Of a stretch of 55,207 nucleotides of DNA, positions 41,570 through 49,138 are shown in pieces. The position numbers and the translations under genes were made by a program. The notes beneath the pieces were generated by a model. It saw nothing but the letters and a program-made list of their open reading frames with translations, made no database searches and was not told where the DNA came from. Numbering within the stretch: the stretch's first letter is position 1; each line of letters opens with the position of its first letter. Source of the DNA: Cytophagales bacterium (GTDB taxonomy: Bacteria; Bacteroidota; Bacteroidia; Cytophagales; Microscillaceae); contig JAAFJG010000028.1 of NCBI GenBank assembly GCA_013298075.1, positions 1 through 55,207 of the forward strand, written 5' to 3'.

Positions 41570-43648
41570 ATGTCGAAAAAAAATAATTTAAAATATTACA
41601 TTGCTTTGATGACTTTTGCTTTGGTTGGATTGGTCATTTTACAATATCATTGGCTCAATAAAGCCTATCAAACAAATCAAGAAAAATTTAAGTATAACGT
41701 ACAAATGGCACTGAATAATGTTGCGAATAGTTTGCCTTTTGCAGAAGCAAATTATTATGTTTCGTTAGCTAAAAAAGATAGCAATACCTGTGAAAATCCA
41801 CAAGATTTATCTATCAATATTCCACAAGAAGTAAAAAAACATCAACCTATCAATCCAATCCCTCCTACTCCACCTCAAATAGTGCGTGAAGCAGTGCAAA
41901 AAGATATTTATCCTGATAATGAAAATAATTTTGACCAAAAAAATTATCCTGTTCAAAATTTTCAAGCAAATTGGGATAGTTATTTCGATAATAGAATTGA
42001 TAATCAACAAGTTATTTTAGAAAATTCAATAGAACATTGGTTTAATGAACAACAAAATAGATTTTATAATGAATATAAACAATTCGAAAACTTTGATATT
42101 TCTACTCCTTTGGCTTTTCAGTTAGATAGTTTGGCATTGCAAAAAATGGAATTAAAAACCATCAATTTAACAGAAAAAATAAACGCAAAAAACGAAGTTT
42201 TAAAAAAATTATACACAGAAAAATTAAGTATATCGAGTATCAAAACAGAAAATGTTAGGATAAATATTGGAAGTGCAAATAGTGAAATATTTTTTAATAT
42301 TTCCTCAGAAAAATTGCATAAAATCAATCCCGAAAATATTAAATCAATCGTTTTTACCTCGAATAAAAAACCAATTCATAAAAATAAAAGAATAGATAAA
42401 AACATAAATACTGCTGTCATTACCTCCATTCCCACAGAAAAATTTGTAACCAAAAAAGATGCGTCTTGCACGCCTCCCATACAGGCACAAACTTTCAAAT
42501 ATTATGCGCCCGTAAATGCTCAAAAAATTATTCAAGTAAAAGAAAAAAAGGATATTTTGAAATTGGCTATCAAATTTGAAGAAACAGATGAACGTAAAAA
42601 AGACATTCAAAAACGATTAGAAAACATTGATTTTGAAGAAAGGATTAAAAAAGAATTTAAACAAAGAGGTATTATTTTGAATTATAATTTTGTGATTAAT
42701 TCCCAAAAAAGAAAAACAGAGATAGAAGAAAAAAATGCGTCTATGTCGGCTGAAAAAACAACATTTCAAGTAGAATTATTTCCTTTGGAACAAAGTAATA
42801 AACAACATTTTTTACAGATTAATTTCCCAAATTTAACCAATCATTATTTGGAAAATATGTGGGAAAATATGTTTAGTTCTTTGCTTTTTATTGCGTTGAT
42901 AATATTTTGTTTTGGAAAAGCAGTTTCTACTATTTTGAAACAGAAAAAAATTGCGGCAATTACTAACGATTTTATCAATAATATGACTCACGAACTCAAA
43001 ACGCCTATTTCAACGGTTTCTTTGGCTTGTGAAGCTTTGCAAGACAAAGATATTCAACAAATGCCAAAACAACGTGAAAGATATTTGACCATTATTGAGG
43101 AAGAAAATAAAAGGCTTGGCTCGCAAGTGGAAAGGGTTTTACAAATTGCAAAATTGGACAAAGGTGATGTAGAATTGGCTATCGAAATAATTGATGTCCA
43201 TGAAACTATCAACAATGCTATCGAAAAAATTGGCTTGCAAATCGAAAGTAGAGGTGGAAAAATCATCACAGAATTTTTGGCTAATGAACCTTTTTTGAAA
43301 GCCGATGAAGTACATTTAACAAATATTATTTTGAATTTATTGGATAATGCCAACAAATATTCTCCCGAAAATCCTGATATTAGTGTGAAAACTGAAAATA
43401 CTAAAAATGGTATCAAAATATCCATCGCAGACAAAGGAAAAGGAATGAGCAAAGAACAACAAAGCAAAGTTTTTGAAAAATTTTATCGCGTACCCACAGG
43501 CAATGTGCATAATGTAAAAGGTTTTGGATTGGGTTTGAGTTATGTAAAAATGATGACACAAGCACAACACGGCACTATTCATCTTAAAAGTGAACAAGGA
43601 AAAGGGAGTGTTTTTAGTGTGGAATTTCAGGGAGAGAAAGTGAGTTAG
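41570..43648 (+). CDS. Sensor histidine kinase with large extracytoplasmic domain
   Basis: A 692-residue kinase. One helix at about 10-28, a polar ~400-residue sensor region, a second helix near 438-458, then the HisKA domain with DFINNMTHELKTPISTVSLA (His474) and the ATPase domain with NLLDNANKYSPENP, DKGKGM and GFGLGLSYVKMM. The sensor contains proline-rich and Lys/Glu-rich segments and no known domain. In Bacteroidota this architecture usually pairs with an OmpR-type regulator encoded next to it; none is adjacent. It is followed by a repeat region and may be monocistronic. Confidence 0.9.
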   Translation: MSKKNNLKYYIALMTFALVGLVILQYHWLNKAYQTNQEKFKYNVQMALNNVANSLPFAEANYYVSLAKKDSNTCENPQDLSINIPQEVKKHQPINPIPPTPPQIVREAVQKDIYPDNENNFDQKNYPVQNFQANWDSYFDNRIDNQQVILENSIEHWFNEQQNRFYNEYKQFENFDISTPLAFQLDSLALQKMELKTINLTEKINAKNEVLKKLYTEKLSISSIKTENVRINIGSANSEIFFNISSEKLHKINPENIKSIVFTSNKKPIHKNKRIDKNINTAVITSIPTEKFVTKKDASCTPPIQAQTFKYYAPVNAQKIIQVKEKKDILKLAIKFEETDERKKDIQKRLENIDFEERIKKEFKQRGIILNYNFVINSQKRKTEIEEKNASMSAEKTTFQVELFPLEQSNKQHFLQINFPNLTNHYLENMWENMFSSLLFIALIIFCFGKAVSTILKQKKIAAITNDFINNMTHELKTPISTVSLACEALQDKDIQQMPKQRERYLTIIEEENKRLGSQVERVLQIAKLDKGDVELAIEIIDVHETINNAIEKIGLQIESRGGKIITEFLANEPFLKADEVHLTNIILNLLDNANKYSPENPDISVKTENTKNGIKISIADKGKGMSKEQQSKVFEKFYRVPTGNVHNVKGFGLGLSYVKMMTQAQHGTIHLKSEQGKGSVFSVEFQGEKVS

Positions 43649-43724
43649 AATATTTTTTAATAAAAAAAATGTATTGCTATTTTATTGTTTTGAGTCATTT
43701 TTTTAGGCATAACAAAATATCTAT

Positions 43725-43855
43725 TTATTTTGAAAATATATAAAAATATTAGTTTAAAAAATACAGAGATTTCGGCTAGAACCAACGAATAAATTTTTTG
43801 TTATCTTCCATGTAAATCTGGAGGATAACAAAAAATATATTTCAAAAAATATTGT
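43725..43855 (-). repeat. Hairpin repeat family B
   Basis: Read on the minus strand: ATATATTTTTTGTTATCC, hairpin CCTCCAGATTTACATGGAAG (imperfect), a second stretch TTGGTTCTAGCCGAAATC and TATATATTTTCAAAATAAAT, in the same order as the other copies. Fills the gap between the kinase and the T9SS gene. Confidence 0.7.
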
Positions 43856-43940
43856 TACTTTCCGCAATAACTTCTTAAGAACTATTTTATGCAATAAAGT
43901 TTATTAAATGGATTTTATCAATAGTGTAAAGAATATTAGA

Positions 43941-45842
43941 TTAAAATTGTAAAATAACTTTTTTTTGCCAAATATTATTTTGAGTTTTGATACTAATAAT
44001 ATACATACCTTTAGGTAATTCTGATAAATTGATTTTCAAAACATTGCCTTCAAAAGATTGATTTTTGACAACTACTTTTCCTTGCAAATCAATTACGCTC
44101 CAAAAACCTTTTATTTTTTCGTATTCTCCTATTATTTCTACTGAAATATTACCATCAGAAGTAGGATTTGGAAAAATACTAGCATCAATATTTGCGTCAT
44201 TTTTGATGGCTATAATATTTGAGTAAGTATAAACACCGTTAAAATCGACTTGTTTCAAACGATAATAATTCCAATTTATCAGAGGTTTTATATCTTTAAA
44301 ACTATATTCACTTAAACCAAGCACACTTCCATTGCCATCAACCTCACCAATCGGACTAAAATCAATGCCATTATTACTTCTTTCTATTGTAAAATGAGAA
44401 TTATTTTCTTCTAAAGCCGTTTGCCAAACTAATAAATTATAGTTAGACATTTTTTTACCTCCAAAACTAACCCATCTCAAAGGCAAAGGCGTTTGATTTA
44501 TTACTGTTCCTGTACTATTAGAACTTGAGGTTCCACAAAAATTCCCACCAACATCTACTGCAGGAGTGCCACAGAGAGATGGCGTAGGTTGTGTTCCATT
44601 TAATCCAGCAACTGCACTATGAATAACATTTAAAAACGGAATAATATCGCTTGTATATTGAATAAGCCCACCACCACCACCAGCACCAGGTCCGTGGCAA
44701 GCCACGGTATTTCCACCTGCTCCACCATCGGCAGTTACACTTATATTACCCGTAAAATTAGAAACGCTCATTAAGACTGTTCCACCTGCCCCACCTGCTC
44801 CTGCTCCATCATATTGTGCATTTAAAGCGGCGCCTCCATTCGCAGAAATAGTACGAGTGGCAGCATTAGCATTAATTCTATTGGCAAAAATAATAATCAT
44901 TCCACCACCATTTGCTCCATTGCTACTCACATTATTGTCTTGTTGTCCACCACCACCACCACCACCAAGAAAATATTTTCCTGAAGTGGTTGAGTTGAGT
45001 ACATAGCCACCAATTCCACCTACTAAATTATTGGCACTATTACAAGTACCATCTTGCACGCCACACCACCCATTTACTATCAGTCCTGCCCATTCTCTCC
45101 CGCCTGTCCCGCCCTGACCTATATTACTTCCACCGCCGCCGCCGCCATTATGTCCATTGCCGCCGCCGCCGCCATTTGCCAATGCACCACGTCCCCCTAA
45201 ATTCCCATTGGGTTCTACAGCAATTCCTTCGCCTTTGTATCCTAAATAAGTTACATTAGCTCTATAGGTTGTAATGCTACAACCAGCTGTCGATGAGGAA
45301 GAACTCCCTCCTCTAAAACCTGCAGCATCAGCCGAAATATTTCCATTCAAAGTCAATGTTCCTGTAACTCTTAAAGTTAATATACCGCCCACAGTACCAT
45401 TCCAAGGCAAAGGTTGAATACCAGCCGCTAAAACATTTGCAGCAGCATAAGTAGGTACACGCACTAATTGTGTAAAATCATTTGTGCCAAATGAAAAGTT
45501 TTTGAGTAAGGCGGTTGTCAAAGTAATATTACTTCCTGAAACACTTAAGATATTTACAAATTCAAAGTTTCCCGCATTGTTATAATTAGTAATGGAGCCA
45601 TAGCTACTTGATTCTGTATCATTAATGGTTGCTCCTTTCATTTGAATTAACAAAACTCTATCATTGGCAGCAAAAGTTCCTGTGCCTGATGTTGTGCCAA
45701 TGGTTATGATTGTTTTTGCTCCATTGATATTCGTAACAGGAGCATACGCATTGATAACGCCTGATATATCTGTTTGTGCTTGCAAACAGGATAAAACAAA
45801 ATAAAAAAATAAGAAATTGATTGTAATGATAAAGATTTTCAT
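43941..45842 (-). CDS. Glycine-rich secreted protein with type IX sorting domain
   Basis: A 633-residue surface or secreted protein. Signal peptide to LSCLQAQ (about 23). A beta-rich region follows, then a glycine-rich part (about 195-420) with several Gly-only runs such as GGGGGNGHNGGGGGGSN, suggesting a polyglycine-type or adhesin-like fold. The C-terminal ~80 residues (SIFPNPTSDGNISVEIIG to GMYIISIKTQNNIWQKKVIL) are a typical type A T9SS sorting domain, so export is by the gliding/Por system. The GC-rich codons of the Gly runs stand out from the rest of the window. Role in attachment is inferred. Confidence 0.85.
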   Translation of the reverse strand: MKIFIITINFLFFYFVLSCLQAQTDISGVINAYAPVTNINGAKTIITIGTTSGTGTFAANDRVLLIQMKGATINDTESSSYGSITNYNNAGNFEFVNILSVSGSNITLTTALLKNFSFGTNDFTQLVRVPTYAAANVLAAGIQPLPWNGTVGGILTLRVTGTLTLNGNISADAAGFRGGSSSSSTAGCSITTYRANVTYLGYKGEGIAVEPNGNLGGRGALANGGGGGNGHNGGGGGGSNIGQGGTGGREWAGLIVNGWCGVQDGTCNSANNLVGGIGGYVLNSTTSGKYFLGGGGGGGQQDNNVSSNGANGGGMIIIFANRINANAATRTISANGGAALNAQYDGAGAGGAGGTVLMSVSNFTGNISVTADGGAGGNTVACHGPGAGGGGGLIQYTSDIIPFLNVIHSAVAGLNGTQPTPSLCGTPAVDVGGNFCGTSSSNSTGTVINQTPLPLRWVSFGGKKMSNYNLLVWQTALEENNSHFTIERSNNGIDFSPIGEVDGNGSVLGLSEYSFKDIKPLINWNYYRLKQVDFNGVYTYSNIIAIKNDANIDASIFPNPTSDGNISVEIIGEYEKIKGFWSVIDLQGKVVVKNQSFEGNVLKINLSELPKGMYIISIKTQNNIWQKKVILQF

Positions 45843-46132
45843 TTTTTGGACTAAAATAAATTATGTTGTATTTATATTATACGTAATTTTACGGCAAAAA
45901 GTAAACCTTAATTCTGAATATTTTATTTTGACGTACTAAATAATGACATAAAAAATACATAAAATATTGATAATCAATATTTTATATGCTTAAATAAATA
46001 TTTGTTGTTTCAAATTAGGAAAAAATATTCCCAAAATGAGAAAATAAAAAGAACCTGTTTCTGTATCTTTTTATGTTTAGTATCAGAAAAATAATTACCC
46101 TATCGCTACTAAAAATTTTCAGTTAAAAAATC
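45843..46132. other. Intergenic region upstream of the T9SS gene with a 12-bp palindrome
   Basis: No gene. At 45960-45984 TAAAATATTGAT and ATCAATATTTTA form a perfect 12-bp inverted repeat with one central base. Related ATCAATATTTTAT strings are at about 13369 and 25680, outside genes. It is not near a T run, so a protein-binding site or cruciform is as likely as a terminator. Confidence 0.5.
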
Positions 46133-46231
46133 GGTACTGTCCCAAATCCGTTGCAAGAGATTTAAAATAAAATGGTTATATATACTTTTTTTAACATAAA
46201 AATAAATTTGCAACGAAATTGGGACAGTACC
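46133..46231. mobile_element. 99-bp MITE with 24-bp inverted ends
   Basis: The ends are GGTACTGTCCCAAATCCGTT and, inverted, GGTACTGTCCCAATTTCGTT, each continuing to GCAA; 22 of 24 bases match. The ~50-base interior is AT-rich and non-coding. No clear target duplication is seen. The GGTACTGT start is reminiscent of IS6-type ends, but that is only an impression. Confidence 0.75.
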
Positions 46232-46258
46232 AATTAAATAATATCAAAACACAAAAAA

Positions 46259-46597
46259 TTATTTTATTTTTTTAAGTGTATTAATATAATCTTCTAATTG
46301 TTCTTTTTTTTCTTGTATCATTTCCCAAATAAAATTTTGTACTGTTTGTTTAATATCTACTTCTTCTACCTCTTTCCAAAAAAATGTATTGTTTTTTTTG
46401 AGATTGATTAGAATATCTTGAATATTGGCGGTCATATTTTGATATGTTTTTTGCCATATTTTTTCGATATGTGTTTCTATTTCAGGATTGATAACTATCA
46501 TTTCTGCCCAAATCCAAATCGTTATTTCTTGTGCCAATAAATCATTGATATTTTTTTTGATATTGATCAATTCTTGCTCGATTAGATGTTGGTTCAT
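46259..46597 (-). CDS. Small helical protein of unknown function
   Basis: A 112-residue, almost entirely helical protein (MNQHLIEQELINIKKNINDL and onward), rich in Ile, Glu, Gln and Trp, with no signal or membrane segment. It lies between a 99-bp MITE and a family A repeat and has no conserved motif I can name. The frame is uninterrupted and codon use fits the neighbours, so it is probably real. Helical content suggests a coiled-coil or oligomer; function unknown. Confidence 0.5.
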   Translation of the reverse strand: MNQHLIEQELINIKKNINDLLAQEITIWIWAEMIVINPEIETHIEKIWQKTYQNMTANIQDILINLKKNNTFFWKEVEEVDIKQTVQNFIWEMIQEKKEQLEDYINTLKKIK

Positions 46598-46611
46598 TTT
46601 ATTTTTTATTT

Positions 46612-46745
46612 ATTAGAGTTTTTTAAATGGTAGCCAAAAATTGACAAAAATCATTAAAAATTCGAGAAAAAAGAAAAAAAATCCGTATTAATCCGCTAAA
46701 TCCGTGTTATCTGTGTGCTAAAATCTCTTTCATTTAAAAAATACT
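46612..46745 (-). repeat. MITE-like repeat family A, near-complete inverse copy
   Basis: Reverse complement of the 33577-33710 copy with only a few differences over ~130 bases (for example TCGAATTT instead of TTGAATTT). Ends AGAGTTTTTTAAATGGTAGC and CATTTAAAAAATACTA. Non-coding. Confidence 0.85.
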
Positions 46746-46758
46746 ATTTTGTTTTTGA

Positions 46759-48396
46759 TTAAAAAGATAATTTAACATCTTCTATATCCCATTTTTCTTT
46801 GATTTTTCCACCATTTTCTTTGAGTTCTAATTGAATGATATTTTCGGCTTCAATTTTTTTCTTCCAATCAGAATTATTCCATTTTCCATTGTTATTTTTA
46901 TCGATAATAATTCGAAATCTATATTTTCCAGATGGTAAATACTCGAAATTAAACTTTTTAACATTTCTTCGAGATGCTACAATTTCTTCTTTTTCGTTGA
47001 TAAGTTCCAATACATAAAAAGGTTCTTTAGTGTCTATATTGCCACTAATGGTCGCAAATTGCAAAGGATTTTTAAGTGTAAAAGTTTTTTTAAAGGCGTT
47101 GCTGCTGTCTTTTTCAACGTTGATAAACAAAACACTATCCGCCAACATTTCAATCTTTTCTTTAAATTTTAATTTTTTTTTGATTTTAATAGCTGTTTTA
47201 TAGGCATTCCATTGCCAATCTTGTCCTTCTTTTTCTAATAAATTTTGAATTTTTGCTGTATCTTTATCAGGATAATATTTTAATTTTTCAGGAAAAAAAG
47301 AAATAATAGGTTTATCAGATGAAATGGTTAATTCTAAATCTTTTTCAATGCCAGTGCCTGTTACTAATTCTGCTTTCAATTCAAAACGCTGTTTTTCTTG
47401 TTTTTTCTTTGCTTTGGGAATAGGACAAAATATTTTTGTATCTAATTCTAACACATTATTCGAAGAATCGATTACATTCATTTTTATTGGAATACTATCT
47501 TTTGAAAATTCCTCTGTAAATATTCTTAGGTTTTTATTATCCAAAAAATAATATAATTTTGTTTTTGATTCGATATTTACTTCTTTTATGCCTTCTCTAA
47601 ATTCAAATTCATAATGAGAATTTAGCATATATTCTTTGGCAATTTCTGGTTTTTGGTGGTCTTCTTTTCCTAATAATAAATTAAAATCTTTTTTTTCGTC
47701 TTTGGGTAATAAAATTACGTCATTGACAAAACCCAAAGGTTCTCCTTCTTGATACGTAGAATTTTTATTTTGTTCTTGCCAACCAAACAATTTATATTTT
47801 CCTTCTTTTACATTGGTAAACAAAAAATTGCCTTTTTCATCGACCAAAGTAAAATAAGCAGGCGATTGTTTTTCTATATTCAAAGTATCACTATCTTCAT
47901 ATAAATTAACGATTGCCTCCTTTGGAACTTGTCCTGAAAATAAATCTTTTACATTTCCTTTCAACATCAAAGTATCCAAAATATCTCCTGTACTAAATGC
48001 TATTCTTGGTAATTGTTTCGAAATAGTATCCGCAATCGCTACATTTCCCTCGTTCAAATCTCCAATTCCTTGTCTAAAATTAAAACTATATGTTGTATTT
48101 TTTTTCAAAGGTTCTGTAAAAGTAATTTCTAAAATATTTTTTTTAATTTTATGTTTATAATTTATTTTAGGAGAAATTAATAATTCTGTCGTTAAATCTT
48201 TTTCTTTTATCCATTCATTAAAAACCAAATAAAGTTTTGTTCCTTGGTAGTTTTTGGCTAATGGCATTGGTACAGACGAAATAATATAAGGTGATAAAGT
48301 ATCTTTTTCGCCTCCTGTGGGCGCTATACGATTCGCACATTGTGAAAAAGAAAAACCAATTAGTATCAAAAAAAGAAAATAAATAAGAAATTTCAT
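46759..48396 (-). CDS. Ig-like (Big_5) domain lipoprotein
   Basis: A 545-residue lipoprotein with lipobox FSQC (Cys about 20) and the start ANRIAPTGGEKDTLSPYIIS found in a large Bacteroidota family. Residues 35-130 are a Big_5-type immunoglobulin-like domain (LYLVFNEWIKEKDLT, LEITFTEPLKKNTTYSFNF); a second domain (about 145-215) resembles a prealbumin-like insert. The C terminus includes YRFRIIIDKNNNGKWNNSDW. Probably on the outer membrane. Such proteins are often near the cell-surface export machinery but have no proven role. A family A repeat follows. Confidence 0.82.
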   Translation of the reverse strand: MKFLIYFLFLILIGFSFSQCANRIAPTGGEKDTLSPYIISSVPMPLAKNYQGTKLYLVFNEWIKEKDLTTELLISPKINYKHKIKKNILEITFTEPLKKNTTYSFNFRQGIGDLNEGNVAIADTISKQLPRIAFSTGDILDTLMLKGNVKDLFSGQVPKEAIVNLYEDSDTLNIEKQSPAYFTLVDEKGNFLFTNVKEGKYKLFGWQEQNKNSTYQEGEPLGFVNDVILLPKDEKKDFNLLLGKEDHQKPEIAKEYMLNSHYEFEFREGIKEVNIESKTKLYYFLDNKNLRIFTEEFSKDSIPIKMNVIDSSNNVLELDTKIFCPIPKAKKKQEKQRFELKAELVTGTGIEKDLELTISSDKPIISFFPEKLKYYPDKDTAKIQNLLEKEGQDWQWNAYKTAIKIKKKLKFKEKIEMLADSVLFINVEKDSSNAFKKTFTLKNPLQFATISGNIDTKEPFYVLELINEKEEIVASRRNVKKFNFEYLPSGKYRFRIIIDKNNNGKWNNSDWKKKIEAENIIQLELKENGGKIKEKWDIEDVKLSF

Positions 48397-48486
48397 TCTG
48401 TAAAATTAGGTAAAAAAACGTTATTTTTTGTATTATCAAAACACAAAAAAATTAAAAGCAAGAAAAAATATCAAACAAAAAAAAAA

Positions 48487-49095
48487 CTATATAAAAGCAT
48501 TACACTCTTCCAAAATATGTATAATAATTCCAACAATTTCATCAACTTTATTCAAATAATATCTATCGACATCGATATAAATAATATCATTTTCTAACTT
48601 CATAAAACACCAATCATAAGCGTTTGTAATACAGCCATAAATAATAGGTATTTCTTTTCCTTCTTGTTGATTATATAATTTTGCTGCGTACATTTCGGCT
48701 GCACATTCCCCAAAACCTTCATCTATTGTTCTATTTTTCGCTTCTACTAAACAAAATATAGGCGAAGAAATTGTATTTTTATTATGATTTAAAGCAAAAA
48801 GAAAATCACAAGTTCCATTCAAAGATAAACTATTATCGACCTCAAAAGTATAACCTGAAAAATAATTAAAAATCGGTCTTTGTAGTCTTACTTCTCTAAA
48901 TATAGGCGTAAGCAACAATTCAGATTTTGCTTTTTCACTCATCAAAGGCATAGATTTCGCATAATTTATATCATCGATCAACCTTTGACTGATGATTTGA
49001 GTAGGAATATGAGCAGAAAAAAATGTTCTATCAACTATTTTTAATCCTAATTTTTTTTCTACTTGTTTTAAATTTGAAAAATCACTATACGCCAT
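48487..49095 (-). CDS. PD-(D/E)XK-like conserved protein (second copy)
   Basis: A 202-residue protein. NGTCDFLFALNHN (Asp97) followed by FCLVEAKNRTIDEGFGECAAE (Glu118-x-Lys120) makes a credible PD-(D/E)XK active site, and the N-terminal MAYSDFSNLKQVEKKLGLKI matches related hypothetical proteins. Layout parallels the protein at 8812-9459, where Asp is replaced by Glu. The frame reaches TTG at 49131 but MAYSDF at 49095 is the usual start. It lies 43 bases downstream of the DUF5686 gene in the same direction. Nuclease activity is inferred. Confidence 0.65.
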   Translation of the reverse strand: MAYSDFSNLKQVEKKLGLKIVDRTFFSAHIPTQIISQRLIDDINYAKSMPLMSEKAKSELLLTPIFREVRLQRPIFNYFSGYTFEVDNSLSLNGTCDFLFALNHNKNTISSPIFCLVEAKNRTIDEGFGECAAEMYAAKLYNQQEGKEIPIIYGCITNAYDWCFMKLENDIIYIDVDRYYLNKVDEIVGIIIHILEECNAFI

Positions 49096-49138
49096 TTTTT
49101 TAGTTATTTTTATATCGTTAAAATTCTTCAAAATTTAA

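Noticed and set aside
46133-46231. Rho-independent terminator for the 46259-46597 gene
   Set aside because: The 24-bp arms, GGTACTGT ends and lack of a T run fit a MITE better, although it could act as a terminator too.
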